From assembly GCA_030762175.1 (NCBI GenBank), contig CM060834.1, positions 70,464,001-70,528,000 on the forward strand: a DNA stretch of 64,000 nucleotides. The letters run 5' to 3'. The notes beneath the pieces were generated by a model that saw only the letters and a list, made by a program, of their open reading frames with translations, was not told the origin of the DNA and searched no databases. This document shows, one piece after another, positions 1 through 11,470 of the stretch. Both the position numbers and the translations under genes were made by a program. The stretch is from Metallyticus violacea. Lineage: Eukaryota; Arthropoda; Insecta; Mantodea; Metallyticidae. Position 1 is the stretch's first letter, and every line of letters starts with the position of its first letter.

Positions 1-545
1 CTGTCCTATTCATAGCCAAATTTTCACTTCCATATGTTGCCATTGACACTGTCATTACTTGTAGAATTTCATTTGTGTGGCTTTTGATGTCTTGTTCTTT
101 AATGTTCTCCTTATTGTTTCATTCATTTGTCTTAATTTATTAAGTTTTATATTAATATCTTCAGTTTTACTGTATGACACATTAAAACCTAGATAATGAA
201 AACTAGAGACCTGTTCCATCATTTCTTATTAATAACTGTCTTACATGATTGTTCCTGTTAAAAGTCATTGAATTTGTCTTGGTTTTTGAAATCTGTAAAT
301 TATTTGTCTCCATGATATATTTCCGGTTATTAGCGATTCTCTGTAAACTATCTACCATTTCTTCAAAAATAACCTGATCGTCAGCAAATAAAATTGTTAA
401 CTTATATCTAGTAATTTGATTACTAGTTTTTCCACTCTTAACTACTTCGTCTATGTAATTAATTTTAATAATGCTGGCAATAAAGGGCATCCTTTTGACG
501 CCTTGGTTTATTACTTCTATTTTGTTTCCAGTTCTAACGCCATTA
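1..545 (-). pseudogene. LINE reverse transcriptase fragment, truncated by window edge
   Basis: On the minus strand, a frame open from about 490 to 203 carries a reverse-transcriptase palm motif, LFADDQVIFEE, followed by a basic stretch ending KTKTNSMTFN. This matches the FADD catalytic box and the following KTKTMAF-like block of arthropod non-LTR elements. Reading on toward position 1 gives FHYLGFNVSY, then a stop after QMKFYK, then ATYGSEN-like residues that correspond to the YLG and YGSE blocks after the palm. Upstream codons (about 490-545) give a degenerate version of the GVRQGCPLSP box. The frame is broken by stops and the rest of the element lies left of the window. Family assignment below 'non-LTR retrotransposon' is not secure. 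Confidence 0.8.
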
Positions 546-1858
546 TACTACTCTAAAAGGGAAACAGTATGAAATAGTATTTAAATAAGCCACGGACTAT
601 CGGAATGCTACAAGAAAATATTTGGCCAGAAATAGAGGTTATAGCTTCCTACATCTTTGGTGACATAGAGATGCATGTACAAGCCAAGCGTTAATGCATG
701 GCAATATCTTTGAATAAAATGTTAATGTTCAATATCACTTAACTACAGTTAGTTTGATAGCTATACCGGACTTTTTGGGGTCTAGAGTGAGTGAAGCACA
801 CAGTATTTTTGATTCACTGTCACTCCCACCAGGTAACCGAATATCCTTTCATCAATGATATGTCAATGCCAAAATATAATTTATTTAGATCATTATTTTT
901 ATTATGAGTGTTTGGCATTGCGGTTTAAAGGAATGGCGCTGCATTATGAATATAACATTTATTTTAAAAGACATGCTATCAGTGTGAAGGAATTACTGTT
1001 CAATTACTTAAAAATAAACTTAAATTGCATACAAAATACACGGGCAGGTTCTTTGTTATTTTATTTAAATTTAATGCCGAACATTGAACCAACTGTTAGT
1101 AAGGCATATTTTCTTACAATTTAATTATGGTATATTATGTATTATTAATATATTAAACAGGTCCTCAGTATTTGCACAATACTCTTAAACAGCAAATTTT
1201 CTATAATCGATCTTTCATTCGTCTTGGCTCGATGTATGGGACGGCGAATTACATCATAATGCTATGCTATACTATCAATTTATATTATACTTCCAACGAA
1301 CCGGTCTTCAACTCTTTTAACAGATTTTGTTGAGGATAAAAAATGAAATGCATCTAATGATCGCTTGCAAACTGTTTTCAAATGCAGTATTGTTGTTTTA
1401 CCATTTGAGCTCTCGTTATATTTTAATATAACACAATAAACTCAAATGTAGTAAGGTTACTTGAGTTACGGCTGTCTGAGCGCGAATACTTGCTGAGGAG
1501 ATGCAATCACAGCAATTGGAAAAAGGGAATGTCGTCAAGCATAAAGTAGTATTTTTTATTTTAGTTGCTGCATTTTTACTAAAATCATAAAAATATACTG
1601 TATTTAAACATATGATAACAAACACTCAGCTGTGTTATAAGTGATGTTGAAAACGATGCCCCTCAGGGGCAATACATTGCTGGCATCTAACATTTCTTTC
1701 GTAAAATCACGGCAGTTCGAAACACGTTTCTTGGAGTTAAGGATTCTGTTTCACGCAACTTTTTAACAAGTCGACCTGGAATACAATTGCTAGGATATTT
1801 TCTTGTGAATTGTCTTATAATGTTTGCATATGTATCTTATGGAAAACCCTATTCCTTA

Positions 1859-1900
<42 letters not shown>

Positions 1901-2860
1901 CTTGCCTATTTAATGAAGAACTATTAGCATACAGTTACGTACAATCATAGCAACGAGTAGGGCACGAACGCAAAATCACGTGCTGACAAAGCTTCTCTTA
2001 AAGGAACTGCAAGGTGATACCTGCACATGCATTATTGGTATAGTCTGTTTTTTTCATTACGTGCCCTTACTCTGCTGGCCCTCAATTAAAACAATTTTAC
2101 TGTATGTTTTAATATATTTGAGAGGAGTATTAATTCGCACAATTTCACCAATTCAGCGAAGGTTCCTGGTACTCATCTTGAAATATAAGGAAAATGTCTA
2201 GAGTAAAGGGATTAAGCGAAACAAAATGTAATCAAAAAAATAAATAAATAAATAAAAATAAAAAAAGAAAAGAAAAAGAAAGAAAGAAACCTGAGTCATT
2301 TCATGAACGCAGAATTCTTCTAAGTTCTACTTGAACAGCGCCCGGTTCACAAGGTATCCAGCAAAGCTGTGTAGCCATTGCAGAGTTGAGTTATATGACA
2401 TGTACTAAAGTTGCTGACTAGTGTGTTAGCTCTGGGGCAGAGTGTGCAGTGATGCCGTGGTTTAGAGCGCAGGCTCGCCCCCTGGCATGAAGTTTTTTTT
2501 TGTTTTGTTTGTTTGTTTGTTTTGTTAGTGAACATTGTAACATATAAATCAATTTCGCAATTCAAGAAGCCTGGGATGTTGGAGTCTCTCGTCCACACTA
2601 CTGTAGAAATCTGATATCATCTATAACCCGAAGATTGAGGGCAGTTATACATGCTGAGGGTTCATACACTCGATATTAATTTTTATCGATTTCTATGTTT
2701 TCACTTTAGAACATAAAGGCACGTATTTATTTAGTTGTTTGTAAAAAAAATATGTTAGTTTCTGATTACGTTTTTGTGTGTGGATAGGTAAAGTTATAAA
2801 ACTCAAATCATACTTAAAATATGATACGATATTACCAATAATAAAATATTAAAACGAAAA
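546..2860. other. AT-rich DNA without recognisable genes
   Basis: Only short spurious frames are present. A (TA)n run lies at about 1864-1893, an AAAT/AAAG-rich simple stretch at about 2237-2290, and a T/G-rich run at about 2490-2525. I see no domain, splice-framed exon or repeat shared with other parts of the window. Confidence 0.6.
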
Positions 2861-2935
2861 TGTTGTGTGGGATTTGAACCCAAGAGCTTGCGCAGAAGAG
2901 TAATTACCTTCTAAATCGCTCGACCACCGCTACCA
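2861..2935 (-). repeat. tRNA-like relic (tRNA pseudogene or SINE head)
   Basis: Read on the minus strand, this 75-base segment starts GGTAGCGGTGGTCGAGCG, which resembles the A box of Leu/Ser-type tRNAs, and ends with GGGTTCAAATCCC, a good B box and T loop. The acceptor ends do not pair convincingly, so it is not a functional tRNA. It could be the head of a SINE whose body has decayed. No other copy was noticed in the window. Confidence 0.45.
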
Positions 2936-3706
2936 TACCATAATGTTCTCTTTACACATGCTCATGATTGTGACCATTACGCTTACAGGCATAAGCGCAC
3001 ACTAATGTGCCCGTCGCTGCATGCGCGTTGTGAATACAGCGTTTACGAGCGTCTCCGAAGTTCTCCGACCGACACGTAGAATCTCGGGATGACTCTTTTT
3101 TTTTTTTTTTTTTTTTTTTTTCTTTTTTCTGTTGAAGAAAGATTTTCACTTGTGCTGTCAGAAACCGTGATTTATGGACAGAGACAAATGCATACTTCTT
3201 GTTAATGTCCGTGGAATAGAACCAACAGTTGATACTTTTTATGGGTTAGACTAAAGCAAAAATCTATGTTTCCTTTTGGCTATGAGTCAAACTTTTGTTT
3301 TATTTTTCTCTTTTGTGTGTTAGAGAGAGACAGGCACAGAGGGAGAAAAGGAAGACAGATTAGACCAGTAGCACTTCTAGTGGTGTTTTATCTAGATGGC
3401 CCATTCCTACCTTCCTAATGAAAACGAAGTCTTTAAACTAAAGCAGTTTTATCGGAAGTAAGAAATTGCCTGTTAGGGTGAATTAAAGCCGGCCCTTTTC
3501 GCGCCCCGAGTCGATTCTATCAAGACCTAACAGGACCCTTAAAGGTGATAGAAACTGTCCTCTAATTTCAGCGTTTGTGTGAGCAACTCTTACAATAACA
3601 TTACCCCAAAAGGAAGAGAATATCTAGAATTATTATTAAACCCATAAATGTTTTTTACCTGATGTCATGGATGCGATTTTTAAGCTAACAAGCACTTTAT
3701 CAGATT
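2936..3706. other. Unannotated stretch with poly-T run
   Basis: No gene seen. A poly-T run of about 26 bases lies at 3096-3121, and a GA-rich patch lies at about 3320-3355. Confidence 0.6.
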
Positions 3707-3950
3707 ACCTTCGTGGACTAGTGATAGCTTGAGCGACTACTAATCCGAAAATTCTCTCAGGTCAAGCTGTTTGGGCGTTTATTAATTTTTTTTATAAGTT
3801 GTTTTTACTTACCTTGAGAAGTTATGCCTATAGCTTTAATATGCCAAGGACTCCGAGCTCTTCTGCGCCTTGTAAATTTATTTAATTTATTACTACAGAT
3901 CTAAGGACATACCGAGAAGACAGTGCAGTCAAAGTGACAAGAAAGAAAAC
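3707..3950 (+). repeat. SINE family B copy 1 (tRNA-derived, diverged)
   Basis: It begins with ACCTTCGTGGACTAGTGATAGC, an A-box-like tRNA head. The body contains ATGCCAAGGACTCCGAG, TTCTGCGCC and a 3' block CCGAGAAGACAGTGCAGTCAAAG. The same ordered blocks recur at 40535-40825, where the B box is intact. In this copy the B box region (about 3740-3765) is degraded. Tail and target duplication are not resolved. Labels A-D for SINE families are mine and apply only within this window. Confidence 0.7.
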
Positions 3951-5018
3951 ACACATAAGAGAGAGGGAAAAAGAGAGAGAGAGAGAACAACCGTGTCTGC
4001 ATTTATGACCTAAAAACCTTTGAAGCTATTATAATTAAAGTCAATACGTGCACAATATTTTAAGGCATATTGATTAATTATTTTAAATTAATGCTTAATC
4101 AGTAATATATATATTTCACATGGGTGTTAAATGGAAATTATTTGTGGCTAGTTTCAACACCTCTTTTCATAACGCTGGTTAAGTAAAACCTTCCAAGGAA
4201 ATTGTTGTACGATTGTATCAGTGTCACTCTACGATACCCGCAGTGGTAAACGAGTTCCACTTTCGCCTATAGACAAAACACCGCAAGTTGGTTCATAGTT
4301 CATTGGGTCGCTCTGTAGTCATGTTGTTGTTTTAGCTATCTTATACGAAGGAGGGTTTTCTTTTCTTTTGTTTTTTTTCCTGTATCTGCTTTTATACAAC
4401 CAGCTGTTTATTGTCGTGGTAGCTCTCTTGATCTTTATCACAGCATGCTAAAATTTTTGCCGGATAGATGGCCTTGATTTTGTCGTCATATGCATTTTTC
4501 AATTAAGCTTTTGAGTTTTTATTTTCAAAGACATATGGTTTATTTTGGAACCCTTATATTCAAACTTCAGTATATGTTCAGCGATTGCTATACTTTTTAA
4601 ATGTTTATTTTTTACTGAACGTTTATATAGTATATTGTTCTCTAAAACTATCCTTTCCAGCTCGTTGTCTATCTCTGCTCTAGTTTACTGTTGTTAAACA
4701 AAATCTTGCATTACTGGCACTGGAGGCGTTAGATTTTCTATAGCCAAGCGACTTTCAACTCGAAGCTGAAAGGATATTATTTCCGGCAGAGCTTTCTCAT
4801 TATACGAAAGTAAATGCAAAATAGTCATTTGCATTGAATTTAAAATGCGATAATTAGCAATTTAATTAGATGCTTACTCCAGCGAAACATAAAGCTTCGA
4901 AGAAAAACTTTACCTCAAGTTTACAAATGCGGGTAGTTGCTAATGTAAGGCACGATTACCTTATCTACACCATTCCAGGCATTGGCGAGAATTTAAATAA
5001 ACACATTTTACTTTTCGT
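3951..5018. other. AT-rich DNA without recognisable genes
   Basis: A short GA microsatellite lies at about 3960-3987. No coding signature or cross-repeat was recognised in the remainder. Confidence 0.55.
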
Positions 5019-5285
5019 CTCCTAGTCCCTCTATGCATAATAGTTTCGAGTAAGGGGTTCCCGGGTTCAATCCCTTCCAGGGTAAATAGATTTTTTCAAG
5101 CGTAAAAATCCTAAGAATGGCTTCATACGGAAGAGAAGTAAAGCCGTGGGTCCTGTGTCGTAGAACCTTGAGCCTGAAAGGAGAGGACTCTGAGCAAAAT
5201 TTGTCGGCCGTTTCACGCCTTGAATTGAATGGGACGCTGATGACCTGAGATGTTAAAGAGCGTCCGTAAATTAATAAAATATTCC
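5019..5285 (+). repeat. SINE family A copy 1 (tRNA-derived)
   Basis: The head (about 5019-5083) ends in CCGGGTTCAATCCC, a Pol III B box. The body has GTAAAAATCCTAAGAATGG, GGAAGAGAAGTAAAGCCG and TTGTCGGCCGTTTCACGCC. The 3' end reads GACCTGAGATGTTAAAGAGC followed by TCCGTAAATTAATAAAA. The same ordered blocks appear inverted at 5628-5900 and 13418-13700, and the 3' end alone at 19503-19560. Four partial or full copies in one window support a dispersed SINE. Confidence 0.85.
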
Positions 5286-5627
5286 AGGGCTACAATTTTA
5301 AGTTTTTATCACACCTGCAAAATGTTATTTACAACGTATGCTTTAATTCGTTAGACGTTCATCTACAGTTTGCTCGTTAGACTTTCATCTACACCATTGT
5401 CCTAAAATTTAAAATAATTAGGACATGAGAAAATATTCTGTTAATATCAGATTGGTACAAGAAATAGTAAAAATGAATCACAAGAGATCTAGTATACGAA
5501 GGAATGTAAAACATCGGGAAAATATACTTTTAACTATAGCAAAGACAAATGTTTGAAAAAATCAGCAAAATTAATAAAATCCGAAACCATTCCCACAACA
5601 AAAATGCTGGTGCTGGGTTGTTGATTT
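5286..5627. other. Spacer between two SINE-A copies
   Basis: AT-rich DNA between two oppositely oriented SINE-A copies. No gene or motif was recognised. Confidence 0.6.
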
Positions 5628-5900
5628 GGTTTATTTACGGACACTCTTTAATATCTCAGGTTATCAGCGTCTCATTCAATTCAGGGCGTGAAACGGCCGA
5701 AAAATTTGCTCAGAGGCCTATTGTTTCAGGGTTAAGACATTTTCGAGCCGTAAATCTATGATACGGACCCACGGCTTTACTTTCCTTCCGAAGGAAACCA
5801 TACTTATGTTTTTTACGCCCCCCAAAAAATCCATCGACCATGGCCGGGATCGAACCCGCGATCTTGGGTCTACGAGGTTACCACTGGAACACCAGGACCT
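5628..5900 (-). repeat. SINE family A copy 2
   Basis: This is the best preserved copy. On the minus strand the head reads GGTCCTGGTGTTCCAGTGGT (A-box region), then CGCGGGTTCGATCCCGGCC (B box). The body contains the GGAAGTAAAGCCGTGGGTCC-like block, and the 3' block has GGCCGTTTCACGCCC and GAGATATTAAAGAGTGTCCG before TAAATAAACC. It lies about 340 bp from copy 1 in inverted orientation, so the pair could fold as a long imperfect hairpin in a transcript. Confidence 0.88.
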
Positions 5901-7160
5901 AATGTTGCTGGGCATACACGCCAGCACCGAAACATGCTTTCTATGAGCTGGTAGACGCATTCCTCACTAAGAGGGTGAAGTTTTTGTATTGTCCATGGTG
6001 AAAGCCAATTCGCCTTCTCATGTCTCAGACATGCTCTGTAGCAACCCACTTAATAAAGATCGGAGCTGAGAGAGCACCCTTTTAATATACAAAATGTATA
6101 TATATACAATATATAAATATATATACAATATATATACATACAAATGTATATTAAATTAGCCTAACGTTGCTATTTTGAAAATTACATTAGCAAATTTAGG
6201 GTAAAATATACACACCTGAAAAACCCATCGAACTAATGCCATCAATTTACAGACAGTACATAAATTTGCAGTTTATTACTTTTAAGTGGATATGTATTAA
6301 GACTAAATATTATCAAATGTTATAACTTTGTTTCTTTCTTCACAGAATTTCTACTTCTTCAATGGGATTTAGCCTTGCTAAATTAAAGCTGAAAGAGGAG
6401 ACACGTACAATAGAAATGGCTAAACCATGGCTTTTAAAGAACTTCATTACTTTGCCAAGATATTTAGAACATTTCAAGGGTGCTATAAAATTACGTGTAC
6501 ATTTACAAAGTAAAAGTTCTGAAAAGTTATTGAAATATGAGAAACGAAGGTTTTAATTTTAAAGGGAATGTAGAGAATATCAGCAGCAGCACCAGATAAA
6601 GAAAAATGCCACGCGGAACGTGACTGACATTTCTAAACGAGGATGAAGTAAGAAAGAAGTGTTTTGTTTTATTTACTGTATCCAGTTGGTAAACCTGAAG
6701 TGGACAGGATAAGAAGCACTTAGTGTATGTGTATGTACGTGTGTGTAGAAAGGACTACAACACACTGCAGAACTTGTGTTGCGTGTTTTCCGTCACCACG
6801 AACCTATGTGCACAAAAATATGCCAGTAGCGTGTTTCTCTTCAACAAAGTCCAGTCTAATTCATGTTGCTGCTCGTATACTTTCCGGGTGTGCGCTGCTC
6901 CGCATTTTCGGTACAGTCGTTCCAAACAAGAGGGAAATAAGGACGAAATAATGACTGCTTCTAAACACTGTGGAATTAGTGTCTTAGTGAATGTTTGATG
7001 ATAACTGCTGCTTTAAACGAAGTAAAATGGTGTTTACGAGCAGAATAGTACTGAGTGGTTATGCTTTAAACAGGAGAGCAGCGCCCAAGGCCTTGTGTAT
7101 CTAATTTCAAGCACATTACGTTAGTCAGCTGTTTGGAGCAAGAATGAGAAGTGACTTGTG
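5901..7160. other. Upstream DNA of candidate exon; TA-rich repeat
   Basis: A TATATACAATATA-type simple repeat lies at about 6098-6150. The 6.6-7.15 kb stretch becomes less AT-rich approaching the candidate first exon and could hold 5' untranslated sequence or a promoter, but I see no TATA box in a decisive position. Short open frames here, such as 6362-6556, show no recognisable domain. Confidence 0.45.
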
Positions 7161-7187
7161 ATGAAGATGGCGGCGTGTGTGAAGTGA
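7161..7187 (+). promoter_or_regulatory. Short upstream ORF overlapping a YY1-like AAGATGGCGGC motif
   Basis: ATG AAG ATG GCG GCG TGT GTG AAG TGA forms a nine-codon frame that ends 13 bases before the main candidate ATG at 7201 and is in a different frame. The core AAGATGGCGGC is the classic YY1-type element, found just downstream of transcription starts in many animal genes. Together these suggest the 5' untranslated region of a real transcript. Regulatory function is inference. Confidence 0.45.
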
Positions 7188-7200
7188 GCACTCCGTTGGG

Positions 7201-7371
7201 ATGCAGATGGAAGAGTGTTGCCGTGCGGCGGTGATACTCAACAACCCCGGGGGCAGCCCTGCGGGGGCGCGCGGCCCGGGATGGGACATAGAAATGGACA
7301 TCCGCGAGCACATACAGCAATGCTCCTGTACCTGCAACCACATGGGATATGGAAACTACATGGACTACCAG
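7201..7371 (+). CDS. Candidate first coding exon of a host gene, product not recognised
   Basis: Fifty-seven codons open from ATG at 7201 (a second ATG is codon 3) to a 5' splice site, CAG|GTAATC, at 7371/7372, in phase 0. The peptide starts MQMEECCRAAV, has a Gly/Pro/Ala-rich segment around residues 16-27, then a charged DIEMDIREHIQQ stretch, and ends with a Cys- and Tyr-rich CSCTCNHMGYGNYMDYQ. Codons and GC content stand out sharply from the AT-rich surroundings, with CpG-rich sequence at 7220-7310, which argues for purifying selection or a promoter-proximal exon. The CSCTC cluster could be palmitoylated or metal-binding, but nothing shows this. Past the donor the frame runs into AT-rich, stop-rich DNA as expected of an intron. 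I found no convincing second exon downstream in the window, so the intron may be very long. I do not recognise the family and assign no function. Confidence 0.55.
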
Positions 7372-8643
7372 GTAATCCATTCCTTCTGCTTTTAGTACAA
7401 TTGTGTTAAAATACATGACTTATTTCTCCTGTCTTTTTTTTTCTCTCTCTTCCCCAAACACACAAATTGGTTTCTTCATCCCACCTCTGGGAATATCTAC
7501 ATCTGTCCTATTCCACTTAAACAGTTTACAGGAACTGGATTAGTGAGCTATCTGTATGTAGATATTTTACACCCAGTTAGTAAATCCAGTTTTTATTTTG
7601 ACGTTTATTTCTTCATCGTTAGATCATACTTCGGATGTTTGTTACACTCTGTTTAGCTTCGCCTAGTTTACTGTTATTACTACGAAGATTGTTTTTGTTG
7701 TTATTTTATTTTTCAACCAAATGAATGAAGACACAGTAAATATTAACTCTTGGGTATTTTTGCAGATATGTACCCATTTCTTTTTTATATCAATTTAAGT
7801 ATAACTGCATCTTGTGCCATCCAATATAAGTGGCTCTCTACAAACCTTAAAAACTAAGTTATATTCTGGTATGAATTAAAACACAAATTGCTTATATATT
7901 GATACAGAAGCAATAATGATATCGTAAATATTTCTCATAGTTCTGAAAATGAAAATTTCTCTTAAGGGCAATAATGAACGGATTTTTTTGTGAAAATGAA
8001 CCAAAATTCCATTAAAGTCAAACTTTTTAAATAGTCCGTCACTTTCAAATGTCTTATTGTATTTAATTTTCACATTATGGTACGCCTTTCTGTGCACTTA
8101 TCCTAAACGTTTTATAAATTGCGTCTACGTTTTGTTTTTACCTGCACACAGTGCGGTTTAACTTCGGAATAGAAGTCAATGTGTTACTGCGTTTCATTTC
8201 TGTTCACCATGGCTTAAACATTCCATACAGAATGACGTATTTTCATTTTTTATAACTTTTTAATAAGTAAATTAGCTGCTCAGTGCCGTGCAGAATTTAA
8301 AAGCATTTTCGGAGGATTCATCGACCTGGCATATTTACATTTTGTAAAAGAGTGCTTAAATTCAAAATAAGTGTTTAACATAAAGTATGACGCATGTGTT
8401 ATGTGTTAGCAGAGGAAAAACTGTGTGATATCGCTGCTCATTACAACAATTACCGCTAAAATATGTTGCAAAGTTAGCACATTACGCGGGGGTCAGCCGT
8501 ACATCAGAACACTGCTACAAAATTGTTAAAATTTCATCCCTAGAAGGTTACTGAAACGCATGCCTTCAGACCATCTACTGCAGAAAGAGAAATTTTATCA
8601 TCTATAAAAAAGATACACACGTTCAGAGTATTTTGCTGATCGC
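7372..8643. other. Probable intron or intergenic AT-rich DNA
   Basis: Follows the candidate splice donor. A C/T-rich patch lies at about 7428-7455. No other exon-like frame with flanking splice sites was recognised. Confidence 0.4.
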
Positions 8644-8687
8644 GCTGCGGGTTGATAGTGGACAGTTGTCCACTATCAACCGCGAGC
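8644..8687. repeat. Near-perfect palindrome with 2-base spacer
   Basis: GGTTGATAGTGGACA (8650-8664), spacer GT, then the exact reverse complement TGTCCACTATCAACC (8667-8681). Symmetry extends imperfectly outward to about 8644 and 8687 through GC-rich sequence. It stands out in an AT-rich neighbourhood. Confidence 0.9.
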
Positions 8688-9536
8688 GGGGAAAAACAAA
8701 ATGAAGACTCTTCATCTCTTTATTTAATGGAATTTGAATATTTGAATTCATTATGAGACGTTAGTTCCTCTCACTTGTTGCTAATTTGGTTCCGGCATTT
8801 TCATAATACTGTTAGTCAAAAACAAAATTTCCAATAAAATATATAAATAATATATTATTTATAGATAATTTTCAGCATTTGATAAAGTGTTTAGTTTTCT
8901 GAAGATGACGTAATTCTTCTTAAGCCAATTCATGTGCCTTTGAAAAAGAACACGAGCTGTTGGAAATAAAGCGAACATTATATCGCTATTTAAATGCTTG
9001 ATCCATTTCTGCTTCTATAGTTCTTGTGATTTTAGTTAAACTGTTCCAAGATCTATTTATTTTTACATTTTGTTATAAATATTAAACAGATGTATTAAAA
9101 TGTAGAACTTCTGAAAACTCCTGAATATTCTAAAGTATATTGTATGGAACCATTTTTATAGTATATAACATTCAAATTACTTTATAATTTAATATTTTAG
9201 AGGTAATGATTTAATTTTTATGGTTGCTCAATATTACTCATTTAATTATGTGGTCAAAATTTCAAAACGTTTTGAGAGATTGGTTTATGAGTTTTAAAAT
9301 TTAGTCATATTTGTTCTTTGTTTAACGAAAGTGACATTTTAGTTATATAAACATATTAAGCACTGTCTTTTATTAAAACTGGGTAAAAATTTCTTTCTAA
9401 AGTTGGAAAATCCGTAATTTATTGCCCAATGCCAAAGAGCTAAAATCTAAATTGCGGCCATGCTTTTCTGTGGAAAACAAACTCCATTGTAAGAAATATA
9501 TGTACACTTGTTTTCTTTACCATTTCGAAAGCAGTT

Positions 9537-9570
<34 letters not shown>

Positions 9571-11282
9571 GATTGACTTTGGTCTTTAATATTAAGTATT
9601 TTACTGGAATAAGTTTGATTCAAACTAGATATAGTTTAGGATATATTTCAGATTATGTGAAACTTGGCAACATTACCCTATGTCTAAATCATTATATTTT
9701 TAACATATTTAATCTAATTTATTAAAATGTAACCTGGAGAAATACCGTATTTTGGTGATTGGCAAAGCACCGAGCACATTTGGACCTAACTGTTGATCAA
9801 ATTAGCTAGCATACGGTGACCAAACATGTCACCCTGGGAATTATCAAATCTGTAAAGCACAGATTGCGTTTTGATGGTGGTGGAAAACTTTTAAAGTTAA
9901 ACGAATGATGCGCAATGAATAACAAATAGCGCACCTATACTTTCCGCTACAGTCTCAAAGATAAAATTACCATAATTGTAAAATTGTAAAGCATAGCTCC
10001 CTTTAATCGCTCAAACAGATAGCACAAATTCACAAAATCTGGTCTAAGCTCCAGAGCGCAAAGTAAATACATCTTACTAAGCAATATAAAAATATGATAA
10101 TACATTTAGTTTATATCGAATTATTGCAAGAACATTCAGCATGCACGAAATATTGAAGGTGAAGCATTTAAAACTACCACCTCAAATATATGCATTAGAA
10201 TAATAATGGTTTGCCGCATGTTTCTAATACAAATCGTTTTAAGTAATAGATTTTAAATTTTAAAAAGGTATATATACACAAAATAACATTACTTCATGTT
10301 TTTTGTTTACTGCAAGTACGGTTTGGTAGAAACTTAGAAAATAATATGCACCAATGTGAAATATGTTGACGTATATGGTGAAAATAGAAAACTGCTATGC
10401 TCTCCTGTGAGTAGTATGATTAGAAATATCCCGAGAGATCTCCACGATCTAAATGAAAACCTCTTTTATCAATAAGGGGAAACTGGAAATATATTTTCTC
10501 GTAAACGTGTTCAACACAAGAGAGGGATTGGAGAAAAGTGCAAAATTAACATTTTCATGCATTAACATATTATTTTGTATCCAAATAGCTTTTTTCTTGA
10601 AAACCGACGCTTGCCTGGCACATTCTATCTTAATTATGTAGCACCATACCCACCAACTACAGGACAGAAGGACTTTTGTTTATCATAGCATGACGTATCA
10701 TTCGTACTTGCCCCTTCTGATCCTTTTTAAAGTAACCCGTCCATAATTATTAATTAATAGCTCCAGTCGATTTATTAAATGTTTCTTCTGTAATAAGTTT
10801 AGTCTTTAAGTGGAACAGAAATAAGAAATGAGAGAGTACACGAATCCAAGTTTTATCTTGTTTCAGGCAAGATATTTTGAAGAATATATATTATAAACTA
10901 CTGAAGTATAATTATTGTAATGAAAATATCACGGCTCAAAGATTAAAAATTTAAAACAATAATAATAAAATTGCTATTGTGTAATTTGTTAGTAACGGAT
11001 CATCGACTAGTTCCTCCGCACTCGGGAATATACACCGCACAGAATAAAGTTAGTACTTCTACCTTTCTGACATTCCTTCCTTCGAAACCGGTCTTATCAG
11101 GTAATCCGCCCACCTTTGCTAATGTTTGGACTTTGCAGTGTGTGCTTGCCTTGCAGTTAAGTGAACACAATAACTACATGCTCGGCGGTAAGTGCTGCCA
11201 TTCGAATACGGTGCCCTTGTGAAATCTCGGCTACACAATAGCTCCGGAGTTTTGTTATAAAATAACTAACGACAGAGGTCAT
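8688..11282. other. Strongly AT-rich DNA, no recognisable gene
   Basis: A (TAA)n microsatellite lies at about 9541-9571. Short frames such as 10453-10641 and 10971-11222 show no domain. No cross-repeat with other regions was noticed. Confidence 0.55.
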
Positions 11283-11470
11283 TATGACATAGACTCGTGA
11301 AAGGAAGGTCCGGAATCCCATTCCCGACAGGTTCTTTCTTTCTCACTGAGGATTTTTTAAGTTTTCAGCACTCCTTATCAACAGTAAATGCCGGGAGGTA
11401 CCCTGAAATTAGGCTTGGAACACCGTCTTCCAAATAAACTTTCTTTACTCATCTATCACCAGCTTCAATG
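11283..11470 (+). repeat. SINE family D copy 1, degraded
   Basis: GACTCGTGAAAGGAAGGTCC, then CGGAATCCCATTCCCGACAGG (B-box-like), a TTTCTCACTGAGGATTTT block, AATGCCGGGAGGTACCCTG and GCTTGGAACACCGTCTTCC. These follow the order of family D at 48962-49285 and 53468-53730. The A-box end is mostly lost. Confidence 0.65.
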
